Below, piece after piece: positions 37,907 through 48,000 of a stretch of DNA of 64,000 nucleotides. The number at the start of each line of letters is the position of its first letter. The first letter of the stretch is position 1. The DNA is from Marinobacter halophilus (lineage in GTDB: Bacteria > Pseudomonadota > Gammaproteobacteria > Pseudomonadales > Oleiphilaceae), in the NCBI RefSeq assembly GCF_003007685.1, contig NZ_PXNN01000006.1:1-64000 (forward strand). The letters are read 5' to 3'. A model generated the notes under the pieces. It had not been told where the DNA came from and did not search any database. It was given only the letters and a program-made list of their open reading frames with translations. A program made the translations under genes and the position numbers.

Positions 37907-39118
37907 ATGGACCTGAAAAGTGGATATCCATTCTGGGCCGTAAAAAACGGCCTCATGTATGCCTTTCCGCAGCTTGAAGCCAACCTCAGTTGCGATGTGG
38001 TGGTGATGGGCGCTGGTATTACCGGCGCGCTGATTGCCAATGACTTGGCAAAACATGGTCACGATGTCGTTGTGCTTGATCAGCGTGACGTCTGCTGGGG
38101 CAGTACCTCGGCCAGCACCGCCTTGTTGCAGTATGAAATAGATACCCACGCAACGGACCTCGCCAGACGTTACAATCAGGCCTCAGCCCTGTTGGCCTAT
38201 CAGTCCAGCTTGCGTGCGATCCGTGAGATCGAGGAAGTCGCGCACGACGTGGGCGATGTCGATTTTGCCACCTGCGAAAGTCTGTATTACGCCAGCAATC
38301 GCGCCGATCACTCCCGCCTGGCTGATGAATTCGCCTGGCGAGAGCAAAACGGATTTCCGGTGCGCTGGCTGAGCCGCGCCGCACTCAAGGACGAGTACGG
38401 CCTGTTTGCGCCCGCGGCTATTCTCAGTTCGGTGGCCGCCAGGGTTGATCCCTACCGGTTAGCCTCGAAACTGTTGCAAAGGATGCAGCAAAAGGGCGCG
38501 CACATATTCGATCGCACGCAGGTGACATCTTTCACCGCGACCGAGGGTTCGGTAAAGTTGACCACCGACAGTGGCATGTCGCTCACAGCCGGGCACCTGG
38601 TAATTGCCTGTGGCTACGAATCACAAAACTGGCTACGCCAGCGCGTCGCGAAGAATCTCAGCAGCTATGCATATATCAGCGATCCCGTTGATCCGGACCA
38701 GCTGCGCTGGTTGGCAGGCACGATGCTTTGGGAGTCTTCCCGACCCTACATTTATATGCGCACGACTGGAGATGGGCGGCTGTTGGTGGGAGGTGAAGAT
38801 GACGACCTTGACATCCCGGCGCGTCGGGACCGATTGATTGACCGCAAGGCAGCGACGCTGCAGCGCAAGGTTGCCCGCTTGTTTCCTCATCTTCAGGCAC
38901 CGCCAGCCTTCGCCTGGGGGGGCACCTTCGCTGAAACCAGCGATGGCCTGCCGCTGTTCGGCCCGCACAAGGAGCACGGGCCGCGCGTTCTGTTCGCGCT
39001 GGCTTACGGCGGTAACGGCATCACCTACAGCATGCTCGGCGCAGGACTGCTGCGCGCGCAAATAGAAGATCGCCCGCATTCACTCACCGGACTGTTTGCC
39101 TTTTCCCGGCTGGGGTAA
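37907..39118 (+). CDS. FAD-dependent oxidoreductase, DAO family
   Basis: A 403-residue protein from ATG 37907, with AGGAGG at 37897-37902. The frame stays open upstream, inside the DUF2254 gene. The dinucleotide motif VVVMGAGITGALIANDLAKHGHDVVVLDQRD lies at about 31-61, with GAGITG at 35-40. The C-terminal WGGTFAETSDGLPLFGP and YGGNGITYSMLGAG are typical of D-amino-acid-oxidase or glycine-oxidase-like enzymes. The substrate is not known. No signal peptide is present. In other genomes such genes occur beside stress genes; here it follows a DUF2254 gene. Confidence 0.87.
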   Translation: MDLKSGYPFWAVKNGLMYAFPQLEANLSCDVVVMGAGITGALIANDLAKHGHDVVVLDQRDVCWGSTSASTALLQYEIDTHATDLARRYNQASALLAYQSSLRAIREIEEVAHDVGDVDFATCESLYYASNRADHSRLADEFAWREQNGFPVRWLSRAALKDEYGLFAPAAILSSVAARVDPYRLASKLLQRMQQKGAHIFDRTQVTSFTATEGSVKLTTDSGMSLTAGHLVIACGYESQNWLRQRVAKNLSSYAYISDPVDPDQLRWLAGTMLWESSRPYIYMRTTGDGRLLVGGEDDDLDIPARRDRLIDRKAATLQRKVARLFPHLQAPPAFAWGGTFAETSDGLPLFGPHKEHGPRVLFALAYGGNGITYSMLGAGLLRAQIEDRPHSLTGLFAFSRLG

Positions 39119-39189
39119 TTGTTTCCAGGAACACAATCTCTTACCAAATTACAACCGACATTGCCTGAGGCTGTCACTACTCTGTCGCG

Positions 39190-39957
39190 ATGATTCGAGT
39201 CTTGATACCGCAGAAACGCCTCCTTCAGTCGGGGCACATCATCAAAGCGCTGATCGTGGCTGCTTGTCTGTCGCTGTCGCTTCCATTACACGGCGGCGAC
39301 AGGGATGGCGGTTATCGGCTGCTTGAGCTGGACGGCTCCCTGGTGAAATGGGGCGAGCAGGCGTTAGGAGTTGGGGCGAGCATCAGCTATGCCTTCGCTG
39401 ACGAGACGCTGCGCTTTGATGGCGCGCGTAACTGCCGCGATCTGGCGCCGATGAAGATGCTCTCGGGGCAGAATCTTTCATTCGAGACGTTGGTGCGAGA
39501 GACTGCTGCAGCGTTTGAAGTATGGGAGCGCGCTGCTGACCTGACATTCCATCAGGTTGCTGATGCCCGTGACGCGGATATCATTATTGGTGCACAAGGT
39601 TTGCCATACATGCGGGCATTTGCCAATGTGACCTATGTACCCGATGAAGAAGAGGGTATACGCACCATAAAGCAGTCTTTGGTATGTCTGAATCCCGAGC
39701 AGAAGTGGAAGGTCGGGTTCGACGGCGACGAGGATGTGTACGACATCCGCTATACGCTGATTCATGAGATTGGCCATGCTATTGGCCTGGACCATCCCGG
39801 GCCAGCCGGGCAGGTGATGGGTTTTCGCTACACCGAGGCTTTCCCCGAGCTTCAGCCCGGGGATTTGCGCGGTGTACGTCGACTATACGGGCGCGGAGCC
39901 AACGGCACGCAACTTGCCGATGGCCCCGGCACCCATACCCTCAAGTCACCGCTTTAA
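39190..39957 (+). CDS. Matrixin-like zinc metalloprotease, exported
   Basis: A 255-residue protein with an N-terminal signal or anchor sequence (IIKALIVAACLSLSLPLHGG at about 17-36). The zinc motif HEIGHAIGLDH lies at residues 192-202 (ligands H192, H196, H202; catalytic E193). The Met-turn methionine follows at M210 (GQVMGFRY), the order of metzincins of the matrixin group. Upstream, FEVWERAADLTFHQV and ADIIIGAQG match the family. It is probably active in the periplasm or outside the cell; no partner or inhibitor gene is recognised. ATG 39190 has no strong ribosome site. Confidence 0.87.
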   Translation: MIRVLIPQKRLLQSGHIIKALIVAACLSLSLPLHGGDRDGGYRLLELDGSLVKWGEQALGVGASISYAFADETLRFDGARNCRDLAPMKMLSGQNLSFETLVRETAAAFEVWERAADLTFHQVADARDADIIIGAQGLPYMRAFANVTYVPDEEEGIRTIKQSLVCLNPEQKWKVGFDGDEDVYDIRYTLIHEIGHAIGLDHPGPAGQVMGFRYTEAFPELQPGDLRGVRRLYGRGANGTQLADGPGTHTLKSPL

Positions 39958-39963
39958 CGTGAC

Positions 39964-40512
39964 TCAGAAGTGGTAGCCCAAGCCCACGGTGTAGGCCCAG
40001 ATTCCGTCGTCCTGAAACGCATCGGTGGCATCATCGGTGTCGCTGAACAGGAACTGATACTCGGCGCGTGCGAGGATAAAGGTTTTTGACCGCACGTAGT
40101 ACTTTATGCCCGTTTCCAGGCCGGCAAAGGCGCTGTCCTTGACACCATCGCCATAGATTCCGCCGAGGCTGGCGCCGACAAAGGGCCGCGCACGATTGTC
40201 GAGAAAGTGATGATTAAGGTAACCACGGGTGGAGCCGTTCCAGAAATCATCGGTGACGCCTTCGCCTTCGATATCGGCGTAATTGATGCTTTGCCTGACA
40301 CCGGCAACCATGTTGTCATTCAGATACCAGCCCAGATCGCCGCTAACGCCGAAGCTGCCGCTATTGAAGTCCCGGTCGTTACTGCCAGTCCCGGAGAGGG
40401 AGAATTCCCGTTCACCCTCAACTGGGCCGATATTTGAGGATTGTGCAGATGCTGCCATGGGCAGTGCACCGAGAAGACAGAGAGTGATTGCCGCTGTGTT
40501 GACTCTGTTCAT
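39964..40512 (-). CDS. Outer-membrane beta-barrel protein
   Basis: A 182-residue protein from ATG 40512, with AAGGAG upstream. The signal peptide is MNRVNTAAITLCLLGALPMAASAQ. The rest alternates in beta-strand pattern (FGVSGDLGWYLNDNMVAGVRQSI, YLNHHFLDNRARPFVGASLGGIYG) and ends in the C-terminal aromatic signature (YTVGLGYHF) recognised by the barrel assembly machine. It fits an OmpW/OmpX-size eight-stranded barrel. Function is unknown. Its stop lies 6 bp from the end of the convergent protease gene. Confidence 0.83.
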   Translation of the reverse strand: MNRVNTAAITLCLLGALPMAASAQSSNIGPVEGEREFSLSGTGSNDRDFNSGSFGVSGDLGWYLNDNMVAGVRQSINYADIEGEGVTDDFWNGSTRGYLNHHFLDNRARPFVGASLGGIYGDGVKDSAFAGLETGIKYYVRSKTFILARAEYQFLFSDTDDATDAFQDDGIWAYTVGLGYHF

Positions 40513-40903
40513 AAGAAACTCCTTGCTTGCATTGCCTGATTGCGCCATGAATTCCTGACGCGGTCCGTGTCGCTGCGAATACCGAAGCAGTTAGCCAGCG
40601 CGAGAACACCCTTTCAGCATCGCTTCCTGATCATTTGCCGTCTGTACGTCACCGCACATAATATAATGTGCGTGGGGTACCCGAATTTCGACATCGTTGA
40701 TCTAACGGTCAGCCTAAGGATGACGCCGATTTCCGTGCCGATTGACATTCAAATGACAGAAAAACAAGAGGGCCATGCGTTAGCTCAGTAGGCCAAGGCC
40801 CTGAACTTTGTTGTGATTTGGCTCATTAAGGCTAGGATTGTTATAGAACCTGGAGGAGGCAATTTAGCCGGATTTGCCGTTACTTTCTCACCGGAACGGC
40901 ATC
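40513..40903. other. Intergenic region with an inverted repeat
   Basis: A divergent control region between the barrel gene and the deacetylase-like gene. It contains a perfect inverted repeat CGCACAT-aatata-ATGTGCG (40653-40672), a possible operator. GGAGGAGG at 40853-40860 could serve a TTG start at 40874. A run resembling a tRNA D-arm (GCGTTAGCTCAGTAGG) is not part of a tRNA. I see no supported gene here. Confidence 0.45.
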
Positions 40904-42025
40904 ATGGAGGGCAACGCCTTGGCACAACGACGGGACGTCACCGTTTTTTACGATGAGCGGGTACTGGCTCATTATCCGGATAGCAACATGGAGTTTTTGC
41001 CCGGCCGCCTGGACAAGCGGGTTCGGGCCATATTGTCCGGGCTGAATGTGCAGTGGAAGTACCCTGAGCATCCTGGCCGAATGACGGCCATCATGGACTT
41101 ACTGGCCCGAGAACCGATTCCCGGTGTGCGGATCGAGCCGGGTAAGGCGGCAACCCTGGATCAGTTGAGCCGGGTTCATACCACGTCCTTTCTGGACGAT
41201 ATCTTTTCCCTGAGAAATAAAAGTGCCTGGTTGGATGTGGATACCACGGCGGTTTCGCCAGGCAGTGTTGAAGCGGCCGAAGTGGCCGCTGGTACCGCAA
41301 TTGCTGCGGTGGAGGCCGTGATAGAAGGGCGTACCGGCAGCGCGTTTGCAGTGGTGCGGCCGCCCGGTCATCATGCCGAGCCAGTGCGGGCAAGGGGGTT
41401 TTGCCTGTTCAACAATGTGGCAGTTGCTGCATCTCACGCACGGGATGAAATGGGCTGCAAGCGGGTGTTGATTGTGGACTGGGATGCGCATCATGGAAAC
41501 GGCACCCAGGATATCTTCTGGGCCGATCCGGATACGGTTTTCTTTGATATCCACCGTGCCTCGCCGTTTTATCCGGGTAGTGGTTCATTAATGGACGTCG
41601 GCGCGGGCAGGGGTGAGGGCACCACCATTAACGTGCCGATGCCCGCCGGCGCGGGCGATGAGGCCTATCTGAAGGCCATGCGCGAAATTCTGGTGCCGGC
41701 TGCGGACTACTTCAAGCCAGATTTGGTGCTGGTCTCTGCCGGGTTTGATGCCCACTGGTTCGATCTGGCGTTGAATGTGACCTACGAAGGGTTTGCGGCC
41801 ATGACCGGTATTGTCCAGCAAATTGCAGACAAGCACTGCAATGGCCAGCTGGTGATGGTTCTTGAGGGTGGCTACAACACCGAATCTCTGTCTCATGGGG
41901 TACACGCGGCACTGCAGGTGCTTGCCGGTGGCGTGCCGCCAGAGCCAAAGGTCTGCGGCATTGAGGCCGTGGAGGCCGCCATTGAATTTCACAAGGGTGC
42001 CTTTGACCCCGACAATCCGGATTAG
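40904..42025 (+). CDS. Histone deacetylase family protein
   Basis: A 373-residue protein from ATG 40904; TTG 40874 is in frame and lies nearer to a GGAGGAGG site, so the start is uncertain. It is a zinc hydrolase of the deacetylase superfamily. RPPGHHA holds the catalytic pair H156-H157, DWDAHHGNGT holds the metal ligands D194 and H196, and SAGFDAH the third ligand at about 284. Bacterial members include acetylpolyamine amidohydrolases and acetoin-utilisation-like proteins. The substrate here is unknown. Its last 4 bp overlap the end of the convergent glucan synthase gene. Confidence 0.88.
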   Translation: MEGNALAQRRDVTVFYDERVLAHYPDSNMEFLPGRLDKRVRAILSGLNVQWKYPEHPGRMTAIMDLLAREPIPGVRIEPGKAATLDQLSRVHTTSFLDDIFSLRNKSAWLDVDTTAVSPGSVEAAEVAAGTAIAAVEAVIEGRTGSAFAVVRPPGHHAEPVRARGFCLFNNVAVAASHARDEMGCKRVLIVDWDAHHGNGTQDIFWADPDTVFFDIHRASPFYPGSGSLMDVGAGRGEGTTINVPMPAGAGDEAYLKAMREILVPAADYFKPDLVLVSAGFDAHWFDLALNVTYEGFAAMTGIVQQIADKHCNGQLVMVLEGGYNTESLSHGVHAALQVLAGGVPPEPKVCGIEAVEAAIEFHKGAFDPDNPD

Positions 42026-45000
42026 CCAAAGTCCACCTCGACAAAGTGCTCCTGGCGGTCGTCGGTCAAGGGTATGCGGGTGTCGGGGCGCACGGTCCCG
42101 TCTACCGACACGCGGGTTACCTGCGCGGATGATTCGCCGGTGCGCTTCAGGGTGATGTGGTAGACCGTGTCACCAAAACGGTAGTGAATCTTGTAGCCCT
42201 CCCAGTCTGCGGGAACGCAGGGGGCAATTCGCAAGTGGTTCCCCTCCAGCTGCAGTCCCAGCAGTGTTTCCACAGTCAACCGGTACATCCAGCCGGCTGC
42301 GCCGGTGTACCAAGTCCAGCCGCCGCGGCCGGTATGCGGCGATACGCCGTAGATATCCGCGCACATGACGTAGGGCTCGACCTTATAGCGCTCGATGGCT
42401 TCAGAGCTGCTGCCATGATTAACGGGATTGAGCATGGCGAAGAATTCCCATGCCCGTTCGGTGTCGCCCAGCATGGCAAACGCCATGGTGGTCCAGATCG
42501 CGGCATGGGTGTATTGCCCGCCGTTCTCCCGCACACCGGGGATATAGCCCTTGATGTACCCGGGTTCCAGGTCTGATTTATCAAACGGTGGGTCGAGCAG
42601 CTGGATAATCTGCTTGTCGCGCCGCACCAGGCGTTGGTCCACCGCCATCATCGCCTGGCGAGCGCGCTGCGGGTCACCGCTTTTCGAGATAACTGACCAA
42701 CTCTGACTGATCGAATCGATCTGGCACTCGTCGTTACTGCGTGAGCCCAGCGGAGTGCCGTCGTCAAACCAGGCTCGCCGATACCAGCCACCATCCCAGG
42801 CCTGAGCTTCGATGTTACTGCGCAGTTGTGCTGACTGGGCGCCGCACAAGGCGGCAAACTCCTGATCATTGCGGTCGCGGGCCAGCTCGGCAAACAGCTC
42901 AAGATTCTCGACCAGGAACCAGGCCAGCCACACGCTCTCGCCGCGGCCGTCCTTGCCGACGAGATTCATACCATCGTTCCAGTCGCCACAACCCATCAGC
43001 GGCAACTGATGGGGGCCGAAGCGCAAGCCGTACTTGAGGGCGCGCACACAGTGCTCGTACAGGCTGGCTGCCTCAGGAGAGCGTTGAGGCTGGTCATAGT
43101 AGGCCTCCTCTTCGGCATACAGCTCACGCCCTTCCAGGAAATGAATCGACTCATCGAGTACAGCGGTATCGCCGGTCGCCTTCACATACCGACAGGTAGC
43201 GTACGGTAGCCAGAGATAGTCGTCGGAAAAATGGGTGCGTACGCCCTGTCCATTGGGGGGATGCCACCAGTGCTGGACATCGCCCTTGAGAAACTGGCGG
43301 CCAGCGTGCCGGATCAATTGCTGGCGGGCTAGCCAGGGCGTGGTGTGGGTCAGCGCCATGGTGTCTTGCAGCTGGTCGCGGAAACCGTAGGCACCGCCGG
43401 ACTGATAGTAGCCGCTGCGCCCCCACAGCCGGCAGGATAAGGTCTGGTATACCAGCCAGCCGTTGGCTAACACGTTCAGTGCTACATCCGGCGTGTCAAC
43501 GTTGACCGCGCCCAGGGTGCGATTCCAGTGCTCCCATACCGCTTCGAGTACCTGCCGTGCACCGGCATGTCCGCCAAGTTGCTGGATATAATGCCGGGCC
43601 TGGTCAGCGTTATCAGCCGCCCCGAAGATGAACACGATTTCGCGTTCCTGACCGGCGTCGAGTTCGATCCGGGTCTGGATTGCGGCGCAGGGGTCAAGTC
43701 CGGCTCCGGTCCTGCCCGATAGCCGTTTGCGGCGCATTGCTGCCGGATTGGCGAGTGCGCCGTTGCGGCCAATGAACTCGGTGCGATTGCCACTGACCGA
43801 CTGATTGCGTTCACTGGCCTGGGCGAACACCATACGGTTGGCGCATTCGCGACCGTAGGCATTGCGGGCGAACAGTGCGCCCGTGTGCAAATCTACCTCG
43901 GTAACGATGTGCATCAAATTGGCATGCCGCCATTCGCCGAGCACCAGCTCCCAGAATCCGGTGAGCGACAGGCTGCGGCCACGCTTCGACTGGTTGCGCA
44001 GCTTGACCACCACGAACTTGACCGGCGCATCCATAGCAACATAGGTGAACAATTCCGAGGCGATATCAGCTTCAACGTGTTCGAATACGCTGTAGCCGAA
44101 GCCATGTCGGCACACATAGCCGGAGCGGCCACGGGCGGGCAGCGGCGTTGGCGACCAGAATGCTCCGGTTTCTTCATCACGAATGTACAGTGCTTCGCCA
44201 CTGCTGTCGGAGACGGGGTCGTTGTGCCAGGGGGTCAGGCGAAATTCGTGGGCGTTTTCTACCCAGGTGTAAGCGCTGCCACTCTCGCTGACGACGGTGC
44301 CGATGTGCGGGCTGGCGATCACGTTGGCCCAGGGTGCCGGGGTGGTTTGTCCGGGTTCCAGGGTAATGACGTATTCATGGCCGTCGGGCGTGAAACCGCC
44401 GAGGCCATTGCTGAAAATGCGCTCACGCGGCGCCAGCGGAACAGGCGGTTCGGCACCTGGCTGCTGCGAAGGCTCCAGCAGGTCCGATGCGCGTTTCGGC
44501 GACACTCGGCGATCTACCTGCTCGATCAGGGTTTCGGCGGTGTCGCTGAAGACGATGCGGGAAACGGTTTGCAGTAGCACGCGTTCGTCCTCGGAAAGCT
44601 CCTCGGCACGGCGCACGAAGATGCCGCCGGGCCTATCGATCACCTGTGCCTCAGGCCCGGCATTGACCAATCCCATGATCAGGTCCTGTAGTACCGCGCG
44701 ATAGCCAGAAAAGCCCTCGTTGATGATCACCAGGTCTGCGGCCAGGCCCTTCATCCGCCAGTAGGCATGCGCCTGCATCACCTGTTTGACCAGACCGATG
44801 CGGTTAACATCGCCGATAAGCAACAGAACGATGGGCAGGTCGCCCGAGATGGCAAAACGCCACAACCCGGACTGACCCAATTGATTGCGGGCGATGATGC
44901 TCGGTGCCGCACGACGCAAAGCATTTCCGTAAATGACCGAGCTGGCCAGGCGGCCAAAAATCTGAGCGTCGGCTTCAGTCGCATTGAGGTGCCGCAGAAC

Positions 45001-48000
45001 TTCCTGGCTCTGGAACCAGGCCATTTCGAAGGCCCGCTCGACAAAGTGTCGGTCGCAGTATTTCTCGATCAGGGCCAGTGCGGCGTCGCGGGTATCTGCC
45101 ACCCCGGAAATGATCTGCACGCTCGCCGATTCATCGGGTGGCAAGGTCAGGGTGCTGCGAATTGCCACGATGGGGTCGAGCACCGCCCCCTGCGTGTTCG
45201 ACAACAATGACGTGTCGCCCTTACTATCCAGCACCACCGGATTGGCCACGGTGCGGCCGCGTCCGATGAAACGGGCCCGGTCAGTCTCATAGGTCGGTTG
45301 GCAGGCTACCGAGCCCGGTGCTGCCAGAAGGTGAAACATCCAGGGCACCTGTTCACCCGGCGTGCGGGGGCGTCGGGTGCAAAGGATCGCTTGTTGTTCG
45401 GGAAGTATCTCGGTCTGGACAAACAGATTGCTGAACGAGCGGTGCGCCAGGTCGGCGGTCAGGGGCGCCAGCACCACTTCCGCAAAACTCGTTACTTCAA
45501 TATGTCGGGCGCGCGATGACTGATTGGTGAGCGTGACCCGGCGGATTTCGACGTTGTCTTCCGGAGACACGCTGATCTCGGTGTGGGCTTCGATGGCGTG
45601 GTCGCGCCGTCGGTATTCCGCGCGAGCTTGCACGAAAATGGCTTCGTAGTAATCGGCCGGGCGCAGTGTCGGCTGGTGCGCCGTCGACCAGTAATCTCCG
45701 TTGTCGCGGTCGCGCAAATAAATGAATGTGCCCCAGTCATCCGACGTGGCGTCTTCGCGCCACCGGGTAATGGCAAGGTCTCGCCATCGGCTGGTCCCGC
45801 CACCGGCATGGGTCGCCATAACGTGATAATGGCCATTTGACAGCAGGTGAACTTCGGGGACTCGCGTATCAGGATCGGTAAATACGCGCATGATCGCGCC
45901 GACGTCTGCACTGGGTGGGCGCGCAGCGGCGCTGACTTCGGCTGCGTGTGGCTGCAGGGTATCACCCCTCTTCGGCACCCGCTCCTGCAGCAGTAACTCG
46001 GTCGCGCGCACCAGCGGATCAGACATGAAGCGCCGCTGCATCGGCTGGTCGAGCAAGACATGTGCAAACGCCAGCAGGCTCATGCCCTGATGGTGCGCCA
46101 TGAAAGTTTCAACGATGGCGTTCAGTTTGCCCCGAGGTACGCGAGTGGGCGTGTAATCGATGGCTTCGTAAAAGCCATAGGCACCCAGAAAGCCCTGCTC
46201 GGCCAACGCCTGCAGATTGCGGCAGGCCTCCCGCGGCATCACCATCAGCGCCAGTGCACTGGCGTAGGGTGCGATCACGAGGTCGTCGCCCAGACCGCGC
46301 TTGAAGCCGAGGCCAGGCACTCCGAATGCACGGTACTGGTAAACCTGGTCGAAGTCCGTGGCGTTGTAGCAGGATTCGGAAATTCCCCAGGGTACCGCTC
46401 GTTGTCGGCCGTATTCGATTTGGCGCGACACGGCAGCCTTGCAGGTTTGCTCCAGCAGGGTGTTGGCGTAGCTTGGCATGATCAGCTGCGGCATCAGATA
46501 TTCGAACATCGAGCCGCTCCACGATATCAGGCTGACGGCGCCGCCATGACTGGTCAGCAGACGGCCGAGCGCGAACCAGTGCTTTTGCGGTACCTGCCCC
46601 TGTGCGATCAGCAGAAAGCTGGCGAGCCGAGCCTCCGATGCCAGCAGATCGTAGCAAGCAGGATCGCGGCGTCGTTCACTGACGTCGTAGCCGATGTTCA
46701 GCAGACCGCTGCTGACATCGTAGAGAAATTCGAAATCCATTTCCGCCATATGGCGGCAACGATCCATTAGCTCGTCGATGAGGTCGAGTTGTGATTGAGC
46801 GCCTGCGCTCTGCATGCCAGCCAGCTCCACCCGGGTCGGCAGCCCACTGCCTTGCCAGGACTCGGGCACTAGAAATCTGAGTTCGTCGCGAAGGGCGTGC
46901 ATTTGGTGATCGAACGCCTTAGCCCAATACACTCGTTCCTCATCGGCGTCGCCATTCACTGGCAGCGAAGCCAGCAGTGCGCCGCCGGTGTGAGCGATCT
47001 TGTCCAATGCCTGATAAGCAGCCGCCAGCGTCTGGGGTGGACCTTCCAGCGTGAGCGCGCGCAGGGTGTCTTGCAGCACGCGGATGTTTTCCGTCCGCTC
47101 GGGGACTGGGAAACCGGGAAGCTGTTCAGCCAACACCTGCAGGGTATCTTGCAGGCCTTGCAGTGCGTTGGCCGAAAGCACCGGCTGGCTTTTTAGCTCG
47201 GCCAATCCGGCCTGCAGAGTGAGCAGGCTACCGGCCAGGTTCCCGCTGTCCACCGACGAGACGTATTGCGGGGGCAAAGGTTGCAGCGTTCGGGTATCGT
47301 ACCAGTTAAAAAGATGACCGCGGTATCGTTCCAGCTTTTCCATTGTGGTGAGCGTGTTATTGATGCGTTGCAGGCATTCCCCCACCGTGAGATAGCCAAA
47401 ATCAACCGCAGCGAGATCGGCCAGCAGCGACATGCCGATGTTGGTGGGCGAGGTTCGCGAGGCGATGGTTGGTGCAGGATAGGTCTGGAAATTGTCGGGC
47501 GGCAGCCAGTTGTCATCCGAGCCGACGAAGTCTGCAAAATAGCGCCAGGTGCGGCGGGCCGAAATCCGCAGGAAAGCCTGTTGGTCGACGCTCAACCCCG
47601 GGCTGGGGTCAACCAGCGGACGGCTGATCCACCAGCCGATGGCAGGTGCCACCAACCACAACACCAGGAAAGGGGCCGCGATGAGCCACACCGCGGATTG
47701 GCTGCCTGCTGCAACAAAAGCCGCGCTCAGCGCTAAGGCGAGAGCCGGCGCGATCCACATTTCCCGGAAATAGTCAGCTAGCGATCGGCTTGCGTTGCGG
47801 CGCGCGTAGCCGGGCAGTTGCCATAGCAACAGGCCGCGCTGGGTGAATGGCAAGCGCGCGCCCGAGCGCAGAATTGCCCCCAGGCTGATGCGCGTGTCGT
47901 AGGGCAAAAAAGCCAGGGCCAGGAGTGCGAGTGTGATTGGACGGCCCGCGGATGTCCCGGTTCGGTTCAGGTGCACCAGCCAGTCGCATTGTTCAGGTTT

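Noticed and set aside
40770..40810. tRNA-like stretch GCGTTAGCTCAGTAGG
   Set aside because: It resembles a D-arm, but no acceptor stem, anticodon arm or T-arm can be built around it.
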